Made by a program: the position numbers and the translations under genes. A DNA stretch of 64,000 nt from Loktanella sp. IMCC34160 (lineage in GTDB: Bacteria; Pseudomonadota; Alphaproteobacteria; Rhodobacterales; Rhodobacteraceae), in contig NZ_SELP01000006.1 in the NCBI RefSeq assembly GCF_004145845.1, positions 1 to 64,000 on the forward strand, given 5' to 3'. Below the pieces are notes generated by a model, which worked only from the letters and a program-made list of their open reading frames with translations, searched no databases and had not been told where the DNA came from. Shown in pieces: positions 16,765 through 25,083 of this stretch; position 1 is the stretch's first letter, and each line of letters starts with the position of its first letter.

Positions 16765-19700
16765 TCAGTTATGGACGCGCCCCGTGAAGATGTGACCACC
16801 GATCTGCACCGGCGCCGTACCGCGATCCGCGTTTTGCCGGTCGAGCCAGCGGGGTTCGAGGTTGGATTGTTGTTCGGCATCGACGAGGGCACGCATCCCT
16901 GCCGGGGAATAGTAGAAGGTCGCGCCGCCGGTCATGTCTCGGATCTGTCCTCCCCAGACCTGATCGACCACCTGCCCGACGGCTTCATATAGCGGATCAC
17001 CGGCCTTATACCGATTCACCAGGGCATTTCCTCCGGGACCGCTGTTCCAGGCCGAGAAGTCTCCGGGGTCGAGCGCCACGTCGCTTGCATCGTTGTCAAA
17101 CCGGCTGTCCGCGACCCGGTTGCGAATGACATGAGCCACGGCCGCCCACCCTTCTTCGCCTTCCCGTCCCGCCTCGCCAATGACGGTCCGGATCACGATG
17201 TCCCGATCTTCACCCGAAAGCGGTCCGACGTGGCCGGCCGGGTCCTGTCCGAACCAGTCCGGCAAGTCTGTTCGTCCCATCAGCGGGTCCCCCGGATTGG
17301 CCCCAAAGACCTGATCAACGATGCTCGCAGCCTGCCTGTAGTCGGCCGAGGTGCTGGATGCGCCTGAGACCGCGATGTCGGGGCGCAGACCGAAGGCCAC
17401 CTCAGCCGGATCATTCCCGTAGTCCCCGGATTCGAGACGGTTGCGAATGGTATGAGCCAGCCAGGCCTGATCGTCGGCGGAGCGTCCGGCCGTTTCTCCC
17501 ATGACGATCCGGGTCAGGGCGTCCCTCTCATATCCTGTCAGGGAGATTGCCGCGTCGGCACCGCGTCCGTCGCCCTGTGCTTCCGTCTGTCCCTGCCCCA
17601 GAGCTTCTGTTGTGGGCTGGATCGACTGAGGTTGCGCGGGTGTGGCCCCACCGCCGCCGGTAAGCATCGCGCCAGTGGCGGCAGCGGCATTGAGGGCAGC
17701 ACCGACCGGGGTGACCGAGGACATATTACCCAGGCCGCGTCCAATCACGTCAGATGCCGACGGGCTGGCCGATCGGGTCGGATCAGGGTGCGGCGAGGGT
17801 GTTGCGCCGTCCGGGCCAAGCCCGACGATTCCGGCGGCCCGATCCACGAAGGCTTCCCCGACGGACTGGTCCACAACCTGCCCGCCCCTTTCAATCTGCG
17901 CCTCCGTCTGCCCCCGTCGTGAGTCCGCTGCTGCCAATCCATCATGAACTTTGTCGAAGTTTCCATCGGTGAGGGTCCGGACGTTGGCGTTCCGCTCTTC
18001 GAGGGTTCCGAACTCTGGTTGGGGCAAGACCTCCTGCGCGGCGCCCGGATTGACCGGGGCATATCTAATGTCCCCGTTTGGCCCGGCCGGGGCCTCGATT
18101 GGCGCGAAGACCTCCGGGTCCCGTCCGATCCCCAGCTCCTCGATGATCCCCGGCAGAAACTCGCCAATCACCTCTTGCTGGCGATTGATCCCGGAGGTGG
18201 TCTTGGGGTTCACCAGGGCCGAGATCTCGTCCTCGTCATAGCCACGCTCCTGAAGCTCGGTGATGACCGCGTCGGTGATGGTCTGATTGTAAGCCATATC
18301 CTGTGATTGCAGCCAGGCGTTCGCCTGTTCGAGCGACTGGGCGCGCTCCAGAGAGGACGACAGCCGGGCCGCCGATTGCCGGGTCTCGTCGAAGTTCGAG
18401 CGCAGCGAATTTGAGGCGGTCTCGCTCTCGGAACTGGATGACCCGGCGTGAGCGCGGTCGGCCGACGAGATGAGGCGCGATACGGTCGAGGAATAGTCGG
18501 TGGTATTCGAGTCCTGAACCGCGGCTTCAAAGCGTTCAGCGGAAGTCGCGTCAAGGTGACCTTGCGCTTGCAAGCTCCCCGAAAGGCTGTTGAGGCCTGC
18601 ACCAACACCGATTCCGGCTTGTCCAGTCAGCATAGCTCTCAACCCAAGATCCGTGCTCAGCCCATGCCGCTCCGAGAACTCTTCAACCTGACGCCACGCC
18701 TCGCTGGCCTGCACCCGTTCTTCTTCGCTGGCCGTCCAGCTTGTGTCATTCCCCGCGCTGCGTCCTTCACTGACGGTGCGTCCGAAGTCCGAGAGCTGGC
18801 TGGCCGTGGCGGTCAGAGAGGTGCTGAAGTCCTGGCTGTGTGCCTCAACAGCGCGTTGGGCATCGCTCGCGCGTTCCGAAACCTCTTCCCGAACCGCCTG
18901 CCCCACGGTCGCGGTCATGCCGACGTTCGACTGTGCCGATCCGGCCGCATAGGTCTGCGAGCCGTCCCGGTTCGTCGTCACCATGCCACCGTCGCCCAGA
19001 ACCCGCGTGTTCCGCCCGTGATCAAGCATGGTCGAGGTGTTCCAGGTATTGGCGTTCATGTTGTTCATCGAGGTATTGCCCAGCGACATCGAGCCGGTTG
19101 CCGCCTCGCGGCCGGTGTCGATCGCGGCCCCCTGGCTGACGTTCAGCATCGAGGTCGCAAGCCCCATCATCTTCGTGGCCCCGAACATGATCGCGCCCGC
19201 AAGGAAGGGGACCGACATCATCAGGTAGCCCGCCACCATGCCGACATCTTGTTCCACCGATTGGACCCCGAAGTGATTGGCCCAGTTCAGGACATCGCTT
19301 GGGCTGCCCCCGGAAAAGGTCGTGGTGTGTTCCCGATACCAGCCGGTCGAGGCCTTCAGGAGCGTCGTGTGCAGGATCGCGCTGAGGGGCTCCCAGGCCG
19401 CGAGCCAGACAAAGCCGCCGAAGTAGCCCCGCGCCACGGTCAGGGCCATCGGCGTCATCATCAGCAGCATCGCCAGCGGGAAAGACCCATAATAGAGCGT
19501 CTCGAACGCGATCTTGATCAGGGGCACCCATTTCGAGGCATTCGCCCCAATCACCTGGTAGCTCGACCGGGTCTGACTTTCCGCCCGCGCGGTTTGATAG
19601 AGCTGCATCGCCGCCGAGTTGCCGGAGTTGGCAATCAGCCTCCCGGCCGCATCGTCCAGCGCGAGAACCAGCATGGACTGCCGCAGGTACCGGGTTGCGT

Positions 19701-20517
19701 CGTAGCCCGCGAGACCCATCATGGTCTGATAGTCTTCCAATGTGCCGGTCAGGGCCGCCACATCGGCATATCCGGCCGCGTTGCCCCCGCGCGGGGCGCG
19801 GGCCGCCGCCTTGGTTTGCAGGATATTGAGGATCTCGGTCTCGATCTCCGCCGCGAGGCCAGTCCAGCCCTGCGGGCAGGTCTCCACCGTCGCGGTTGTC
19901 TCATTGTACCAGGCCAGTGCCCCCGGAGCCTCCGCCGCGATGAAGGTCGCAAGATCGCCTTCACGGGTCAGCGCATCGAGATCGACAAGGCCGATGTTGG
20001 TCCCGTCCACCATGCAGTTTTCCATGAAGTTGACGAGATTGGCCTGAACCGAGGGTGTTACAGCCCGCCAGCGCGCCGATTGCGCCATCAGGCTCGCCCC
20101 GAAGAGCATCCCGTGTTGCTGGTAAACGAGGTTATCCGGCGTCGAGAGCAGGGTCTCCATCCGCCGGGTCAGGTGATAGCTCGTCTCCGAGGTCAGGCTT
20201 GCGACGAAGGCCACGGAATAGGGCACGTTGTCCACCGCCCCGTAAATCTCCAGAGGATAGGTCGAATCCATGACGATCACCCGCGCCTTGGGTCCGATCC
20301 CCAAGGCACCCACCGTGGCCACCATCAGCACATAGCCGAAGGTGCCTTGCAGATTACCGGTAAAGACCGTCCTCACGGCCACGAACATCACCCCGACGAT
20401 CAGCCCCACCGTGAGCATGTCCATCCACATCGAGCCGCTGGTGAACATCGCAAGGAAGTTGAAGATATCGTAGAGGTAGTACCCCCCACCTGTCGTATAG
20501 ACCTCGAACGTCGGCAT
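16765..20517 (-). CDS. traG: TraG mating-pair stabilisation protein with C-terminal SleB-like hydrolase repeats, 1250 aa
   Basis: This is the inner-membrane TraG of F-type conjugation systems, needed for pilus assembly and mating-pair stabilisation. The N-terminal 480 residues show the TraG_N membrane part (MLTVGLIVGVMFVAVRTVF, AMLLMMTPMALTVARGYFG). Residues about 490-990 are long, polar, Gln/Ser/Ala-rich and helical. The C-terminus is unusual: two copies of a cell-wall-hydrolase (SleB, Hydrolase_2) domain, a degenerate one at about 996-1100 (IVMGETAGRSADDQAWLAHT) and a better one at about 1101-1248 (VIGEAGREGEEGWAAVAHVI, ATFYYSPAGM). The start has AGGGAGGG upstream. It is the last gene of the tra operon, 16 bases after traH. 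Confidence 0.9.
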   Translation of the reverse strand: MPTFEVYTTGGGYYLYDIFNFLAMFTSGSMWMDMLTVGLIVGVMFVAVRTVFTGNLQGTFGYVLMVATVGALGIGPKARVIVMDSTYPLEIYGAVDNVPYSVAFVASLTSETSYHLTRRMETLLSTPDNLVYQQHGMLFGASLMAQSARWRAVTPSVQANLVNFMENCMVDGTNIGLVDLDALTREGDLATFIAAEAPGALAWYNETTATVETCPQGWTGLAAEIETEILNILQTKAAARAPRGGNAAGYADVAALTGTLEDYQTMMGLAGYDATRYLRQSMLVLALDDAAGRLIANSGNSAAMQLYQTARAESQTRSSYQVIGANASKWVPLIKIAFETLYYGSFPLAMLLMMTPMALTVARGYFGGFVWLAAWEPLSAILHTTLLKASTGWYREHTTTFSGGSPSDVLNWANHFGVQSVEQDVGMVAGYLMMSVPFLAGAIMFGATKMMGLATSMLNVSQGAAIDTGREAATGSMSLGNTSMNNMNANTWNTSTMLDHGRNTRVLGDGGMVTTNRDGSQTYAAGSAQSNVGMTATVGQAVREEVSERASDAQRAVEAHSQDFSTSLTATASQLSDFGRTVSEGRSAGNDTSWTASEEERVQASEAWRQVEEFSERHGLSTDLGLRAMLTGQAGIGVGAGLNSLSGSLQAQGHLDATSAERFEAAVQDSNTTDYSSTVSRLISSADRAHAGSSSSESETASNSLRSNFDETRQSAARLSSSLERAQSLEQANAWLQSQDMAYNQTITDAVITELQERGYDEDEISALVNPKTTSGINRQQEVIGEFLPGIIEELGIGRDPEVFAPIEAPAGPNGDIRYAPVNPGAAQEVLPQPEFGTLEERNANVRTLTDGNFDKVHDGLAAADSRRGQTEAQIERGGQVVDQSVGEAFVDRAAGIVGLGPDGATPSPHPDPTRSASPSASDVIGRGLGNMSSVTPVGAALNAAAATGAMLTGGGGATPAQPQSIQPTTEALGQGQTEAQGDGRGADAAISLTGYERDALTRIVMGETAGRSADDQAWLAHTIRNRLESGDYGNDPAEVAFGLRPDIAVSGASSTSADYRQAASIVDQVFGANPGDPLMGRTDLPDWFGQDPAGHVGPLSGEDRDIVIRTVIGEAGREGEEGWAAVAHVIRNRVADSRFDNDASDVALDPGDFSAWNSGPGGNALVNRYKAGDPLYEAVGQVVDQVWGGQIRDMTGGATFYYSPAGMRALVDAEQQSNLEPRWLDRQNADRGTAPVQIGGHIFTGRVHN

Positions 20518-20533
20518 CCCTGCCCTCCCCGGC

Positions 20534-21913
20534 CTATTGGCTGCCCATCATCGCGGCGAAGCGCGACGAGGAATAGGCGGCGAGTTCGTTCTTCGCCAAC
20601 GCCAGCCGTTCCAGTGTCCGCATCGCCTGGCTGTAGCGCTCGGCGGCCAGACCCCGCAGGTTGGCGAAGTTATTCTGGGTCTCCGCGATCTGATCCTGAT
20701 ACTCGAAGGTGATGTCGCCGAAGGTCGCCAGCCGCCCAGCCGCGGCCGACATCTCCTGCAGGGCCTGATCCACATAGATCATCGCCAGATCCACCGCGAC
20801 CACCTCGGCCATCGCGTCGATCTCGCTTTCAACGAAGACGTGCTGGTAGGACATGCCGGTCACCAGCATGTCCAGAACCGGTACGCTGGTCATCCCCAGA
20901 AGCGCCACCGCTTCATCGGACATGGTGGCATCGCCGTTCTGAAGCGCGTCCTTCATTCCGCCGATGGTTGTGGCGACCTTGTTGATCAGGGCGGCATTCT
21001 GGGGGATCACGACCGTGCTCAGGGTCGGATTGAGACATTTGTCGTCATCGCAGCGCTGGATCTGGACCGTCCCGCCCTCGACGAGCGCCTGCACCATATC
21101 CTCGCTCGCCGCGCGAGGCGGGATCGGGTTGTGCTGCGGCCCTTCGTTGTCGCTCGCAGGGGCCGTCGTGATGATCGTGCCCGTCAGGGTCATGAAGAAC
21201 TCGGCCAGGTTCTGATCCGACGCCAGAAACGGGTTCTTGCGGATCGCCTCCCAGGCATAGTTGATGTTGATGGGCACCTGCTCGCGCATCTCCTCATTGG
21301 CCTGCGCCAGCGTCTCGTTGCGTCGGCCACCGGTATTGCAGCTGTGGCGGCTTGCGATGTGATCGGCAAAAAGGCCCTGGTAGGACCCCATCACCGTGCA
21401 GATATGCTGGCTTGCCCCGTCCATTGCGGGCCAGAGCGAGGCGGCAAGGACCTGCCCTGCCTCGCAGCTGTTGATGTTCATCGCGTTCACCTGTTGCGCC
21501 AGATCCCGCAGCTTGGCGACGGTCTCCTGCACGGCCGGCGACATACTCTCCAGCGCCAGCTCGAACGCGAAGCCGGCCGCGTTCTGCATGATCGCTTCCA
21601 TCAGCTGGATCAGCTCTTCCCGGCTCAGGAAGCTGAATGAGCCACCAAAGATGTCGATCCCGCCGCAGCCAGCCCGGACTGAGGGCAGCTGGATATGGGC
21701 AAGCTGGGTGTTGCGGGTCCGGGTCCGGACCTGCACGGACCCGAGGCTGACAAACCCGGCGCGCTGGCCTTCATAGGTCAGAGGCCGTGTCACATTCACA
21801 CCGCCGCCGGAGTTTTCCCAAAAGTCGCGGAGATCGGAGCCGACATCCGCTTGAAGGGCGCTGGCGGTAAGAGAGACAGATGCGCAGAGCGCGGTCATGA
21901 GGGCCTTCGTCAT
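20534..21913 (-). CDS. traH: TraH conjugal pilus assembly protein, 459 aa
   Basis: A periplasmic F-type assembly factor acting with TraF, TraW, TraU and TrbB in pilus extension. The first 22 residues are a signal peptide (ending ALQA before DVGSDL). The family hallmarks are clear: the N-terminal FWENSGGGVNVTRPLTYEGQ, the central AGCGGIDIFGGSFSF, and two cysteine-bearing motifs NSCEAG and HICTVMGSYQGLFAD. Length matches F TraH (458). A GAGGAGAG ribosome site precedes the ATG. About 260 bases of non-coding sequence separate it from traF upstream, an unusual gap in this tight operon. Confidence 0.95.
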   Translation of the reverse strand: MTKALMTALCASVSLTASALQADVGSDLRDFWENSGGGVNVTRPLTYEGQRAGFVSLGSVQVRTRTRNTQLAHIQLPSVRAGCGGIDIFGGSFSFLSREELIQLMEAIMQNAAGFAFELALESMSPAVQETVAKLRDLAQQVNAMNINSCEAGQVLAASLWPAMDGASQHICTVMGSYQGLFADHIASRHSCNTGGRRNETLAQANEEMREQVPININYAWEAIRKNPFLASDQNLAEFFMTLTGTIITTAPASDNEGPQHNPIPPRAASEDMVQALVEGGTVQIQRCDDDKCLNPTLSTVVIPQNAALINKVATTIGGMKDALQNGDATMSDEAVALLGMTSVPVLDMLVTGMSYQHVFVESEIDAMAEVVAVDLAMIYVDQALQEMSAAAGRLATFGDITFEYQDQIAETQNNFANLRGLAAERYSQAMRTLERLALAKNELAAYSSSRFAAMMGSQ

Positions 21914-22172
21914 TGGAATTCTCTCCTCTGGTCTGTGATCAGGCGCTTGTCGCGGCGGGTCTTGAGGGCCCGGCGCGTGGGGTTCAGACCGGCGAGCCGG
22001 GTCGGCCAGTCAGATGGCCCGCGCCGGATGCCATCCTCCTCGAAACACCCCAGATACCCCGCAAGCTAGGCCCGGTGCGGGGCGCTGCGGGCGCCAAGCC
22101 GTCGGAGCCAGCGCGGAGCTCTCCACCCCGCGTAGCCGCGCAGGTAAATGCGGTGGAGGATCGCGCGGTGCA

Positions 22173-23024
22173 TCAGTACCGCTCTCCGACCGGGATCTGG
22201 GTGATGACGAAGGTCCGGTCGAGGATTTCATCCGCGGTCAGAAGTCCGGTCCCCATCACGGCCACCTCGCCGGTCTGGGGCACCGCCAGCGCCATCGTCG
22301 GCGCCGGGTAGTCCGCCAATCCGAGATCCGCGAGACGCCCATCATCGGCAACCGCCTCCGGGAACCATTCATTCCTGCCGCCATCGCGCGAGACCGCAAG
22401 GATCGAGACCCCGTACCACTCTTCCATCTGGCTCAGCACTTCGCCCTGCGCCCGACAAAGCCCACAGGTCGCGTCATCCTCGAAGATGAAGATGATCCCG
22501 GCTTCAGTCGCGACCTGACGGAAAGTTTCGTCGCGGGCGGCCTTCATCTGGTCCTGGTAGACCCCGATCCCCATCGAGGACATCGGGAAGTCATCGAGGG
22601 CGGACAACTCCGGCGTCTTGAATATGATCCGCTGCCATTGATCGGTAAAATGCCCCGCCTGGTCGATCATCGCCTGCTGGACCTCGATATAGGCGCGGAC
22701 GTTTTCCTCCGTGGGATCGAGGACGGCACGGTACTTCAGCTCGTCCACATAGGCCCGGAACGCCATCATCTCTTCGGTCGCCGGGAACTCAGGCTCTTCC
22801 GGCTCCGCCTCCGGGGCGGGCGGCGGCGCGGCCACTTCCGGCACGGGGTCTTCTTCCTCAACCGCAGGTTCCGGCGGGCGGCAGTAAAAGGACCAGCCCC
22901 GGGTTTCTCTTGTATCGCACATGTCCAGCCGGAAGGGGTCCGGGCCGGGGTCAGCCGAGAGCCCCATCGGCAGGCCCCCCGCCCCGATCAGGACCAGCCC
23001 CCAAAAAAAGGCGGCATGAAACAT
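22173..23024 (-). CDS. traF: TraF conjugal pilus assembly protein (thioredoxin fold), 283 aa
   Basis: A periplasmic protein of the F-type assembly group. The start is placed at the ATG at 23024, which opens a signal peptide (MFHAAFFWGLVLIGAGG); the frame upstream is open but not protein-like. After a Pro/Glu-rich linker (about 55-80), the family region shows FRAYVDELKYRAVLDPTEEN and VQQAMIDQAGHFTDQWQRI. The C-terminal thioredoxin-like domain carries a CxxC motif (TCGLC, near residue 188), which F TraF itself lacks, suggesting a redox-active version. Neighbours are traH and the trbB-like gene. Confidence 0.9.
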   Translation of the reverse strand: MFHAAFFWGLVLIGAGGLPMGLSADPGPDPFRLDMCDTRETRGWSFYCRPPEPAVEEEDPVPEVAAPPPAPEAEPEEPEFPATEEMMAFRAYVDELKYRAVLDPTEENVRAYIEVQQAMIDQAGHFTDQWQRIIFKTPELSALDDFPMSSMGIGVYQDQMKAARDETFRQVATEAGIIFIFEDDATCGLCRAQGEVLSQMEEWYGVSILAVSRDGGRNEWFPEAVADDGRLADLGLADYPAPTMALAVPQTGEVAVMGTGLLTADEILDRTFVITQIPVGERY

Positions 23025-23150
23025 CTTTAGGTTGCAAAACGCGCGGAACTTGACCAGATTCAACCCAAGGGCCGCACACCGCCCTTTGCCCGGGGCCGGA
23101 CCTTCCCAAATTAACCACCCACTCCCGGCCCCGGCGCTCCCTCGATGGCC

Positions 23151-23200
23151 TGAGGCAGGCAAGGTGTTCTCCACTCCCGAGCGATCTCGTGCCTGCCTCA
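23151..23200. repeat. 11-bp perfect inverted repeat in the traF-trbB gap
   Basis: TGAGGCAGGCA (23151-23161) and TGCCTGCCTCA (23190-23200) are exact inverse copies separated by 28 bases. They lie in a 206-base non-coding gap inside the otherwise overlapping tra operon. There is no U-run, so simple termination is unlikely; RNA structure or a protein-binding site is possible. Confidence 0.7.
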
Positions 23201-23230
23201 GTGTCGGGGGTTTTGGGGGTCGGATGGGGT

Positions 23231-23641
23231 TCATACCAGCGCCTCCGCCTGTTCGATGAGCGCCGTCAAGCGGCCGATGTATCGGGCAGGGTCTCCATAT
23301 CCTTCGAAGCCGCCGACAATCCCCCCAGCCACACCGGAATAGACAAAGGTGGTCGGATAGGCCGTGACCGTGGCCGCGACCGGATGGCCCATGGCCGGGA
23401 CAAAGGCGGGGAACGGCGGGATCGGACGCGCGTCTTCCGTCGCGACCAGAACCGGAAGCCCCCGCTGTTCGGCAAAGAGCGCAAGGATCGGTGCGGCCTG
23501 CTTGCAAACCGGGCACCAGCTTGCGCCTACCATGATGATGCCAACCCCTGTGGTGGGGGCGCCCTCGGCGCTGGCCCTGCTGTGTGAGGAGCCAGCCAGC
23601 GCCAGGGCTGAGGTGAGGAAGGTCCGGCGGGAGAGCCTCAT
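23231..23641 (-). CDS. TrbB-like thiol-disulfide protein of the T4SS, 136 aa
   Basis: A small periplasmic thioredoxin-fold protein. Residues 1-25 carry a twin-arginine-like signal (LSRRTFLTSALALAG). The active-site motif C43-P-V-C46 sits in VGASWCPVCKQAAPIL, and the cis-Pro region is YPTTFVY. In F the periplasmic disulfide isomerase TrbB helps fold Cys-rich TraN, TraU and TraH. This protein is shorter than F TrbB but sits directly after traN (ATGA overlap at 23638-23641), which fits that role. Tat rather than Sec export would be unusual for a TrbB-type protein. Confidence 0.85.
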   Translation of the reverse strand: MRLSRRTFLTSALALAGSSHSRASAEGAPTTGVGIIMVGASWCPVCKQAAPILALFAEQRGLPVLVATEDARPIPPFPAFVPAMGHPVAATVTAYPTTFVYSGVAGGIVGGFEGYGDPARYIGRLTALIEQAEALV

Positions 23642-25083
23642 GGCGACGTCCCACCCAAAGTGTTCTCAACATCAAGCTGGAAGACACCCATTTCCTGGCT
23701 GAGCCGGTCTATGACCAGGTCCATGACCGGTTCGGTCGTCTGGTCGAGCATGTCGCCAAAGACCTCCGACAGATCCATCTGACCGACATCGATGGTTCCC
23801 AGCTGGTCGATCCGAAGCCCTGGACAGGGCGGCGTTCCCCGGCGGTCAAATTGTGTGCCGCCCAGAAGCGGGTCAGCCTGCTCCTGGAACACACGGCCGA
23901 ACTTCGAATTATAGGCGCAGTAGTATTCCTCAACCCGAATGCAGGCGCCGAGGAGCCAGCCAGTGCAGCGGTTCTCAACGTGGTGCGTGATCCCTGCCTG
24001 CCGATAGTCAGCCAGAAGGTCCTCTTCCGGCGAGCAGGACCCCTGCCTATCGAAGTCACAGCAGTTGGTCAGACCGCGCGTGCAGCTCATCAGCTGCCCT
24101 GTGAAGACCTCAGGTTCAATGTGGGTCGCAATTGGAACCTCTTCACAAACCTCTACGCTCTGACCTGTAAATGGGATGACTTTGATCGTGCAGACTTCCT
24201 CCGTGCCGCCCTCACACAATGCCCGTGTAATCTCTTCACCATCCTCTGGGTTTCTGGTGGCGTCACAGGCATTATCTTCGGCCGCCTGATCCAGGAAGTT
24301 CAGCCAGGCAGCGGCTTCGGTGTAATCCTCCGAATACTCTTCCGCCGCCCCTTCGCAGTTCTCGCCCTCGCAAACTTCGACAGCCGCGCATTGGGCCTCG
24401 AACGAGGCGTCGCTTTCGCAGACATAGGCGAGCGCCTGGGTTTCGCATGTGCCGTCAGCGGCATAGGCAAAACAGCCGTAATCCGCCGCCACCCGGCAGA
24501 TCGGGCTGGCTTCCAACTCGCCACAGGTGTCTTCACGCGCGGCGGTCGAACAGTCGTAGCGATACTCCTTCTGCCACCAGCTGCGGGTCACCTCATGGGC
24601 GTTGATGTTGCGGGTCCCGAAACCCGCTGTCGTCACGCTGTCCCGGTAGCTGCACTCCGGGTCCGCCTCGACAGCGGCGCAGGTCGAGACCAGCTGTTCA
24701 TCGAGGTTGCGGATCTGTCGATCTTCGAGCGCCGCCTCCCCCATCAGGCTGGCCGCATTCCAGCATTCATAGGTTCGACCCCATTTGTCGCAGGTCCCTC
24801 CCACCGAGCGCAGACAGGTCTCCTCCACCAGCCGACATTGCCCATCCAGAAGCGGATCAGAGGGCGCTTCAGCCAATGGCTCGATCGACGCGCAACTGTT
24901 CGCCGGGGTCTCTCGCGTACAACTTTCGACCTTCTGGACTTCCAGACAGACATCCTCGATCAGAACCCCGCCCACCTCGACAGAGCCTCGCGCGAGACAT
25001 TCGACCCCCGAGAGCTGACAGAGATCCGCCGAGGCCGTGCCGGCAACCAGTGAGACGATCGCTGCGGACAAGAGTCTTCGCAT
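23638..25083 (-). CDS. traN: TraN-like mating-pair stabilisation protein, Cys-rich, 481 aa
   Basis: An outer-membrane or periplasmic TraN-family protein that stabilises mating pairs by contacting the recipient surface. A signal peptide (MRRLLSAAIVSLVAGTASA) is followed by a protein with roughly forty cysteines, in patterns such as CLEVQKVESC and CRVAADYGCFAYAADGTC that are typical of TraN, and a late motif GLTNCCDFDRQGSC. It starts in a TGATG overlap with the 435-residue gene before it and ends in an ATGA overlap with the trbB-like gene. F TraN is a single protein of about 600 residues; here the function may be divided between two adjacent genes. Confidence 0.85.
   Translation of the reverse strand: MRRLLSAAIVSLVAGTASADLCQLSGVECLARGSVEVGGVLIEDVCLEVQKVESCTRETPANSCASIEPLAEAPSDPLLDGQCRLVEETCLRSVGGTCDKWGRTYECWNAASLMGEAALEDRQIRNLDEQLVSTCAAVEADPECSYRDSVTTAGFGTRNINAHEVTRSWWQKEYRYDCSTAAREDTCGELEASPICRVAADYGCFAYAADGTCETQALAYVCESDASFEAQCAAVEVCEGENCEGAAEEYSEDYTEAAAWLNFLDQAAEDNACDATRNPEDGEEITRALCEGGTEEVCTIKVIPFTGQSVEVCEEVPIATHIEPEVFTGQLMSCTRGLTNCCDFDRQGSCSPEEDLLADYRQAGITHHVENRCTGWLLGACIRVEEYYCAYNSKFGRVFQEQADPLLGGTQFDRRGTPPCPGLRIDQLGTIDVGQMDLSEVFGDMLDQTTEPVMDLVIDRLSQEMGVFQLDVENTLGGTSP

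Noticed and set aside
18448-20712. A 754-codon open frame on the plus strand opposite traG
   Set aside because: It is antisense to a clearly recognised TraG protein, has an Arg/His/Gly-rich composition typical of reverse frames of GC-rich genes, and no recognisable domain.
20537-21640. A 367-codon plus-strand frame opposite traH
   Set aside because: Composition of an antisense frame in GC-rich DNA; traH on the other strand is unambiguous.
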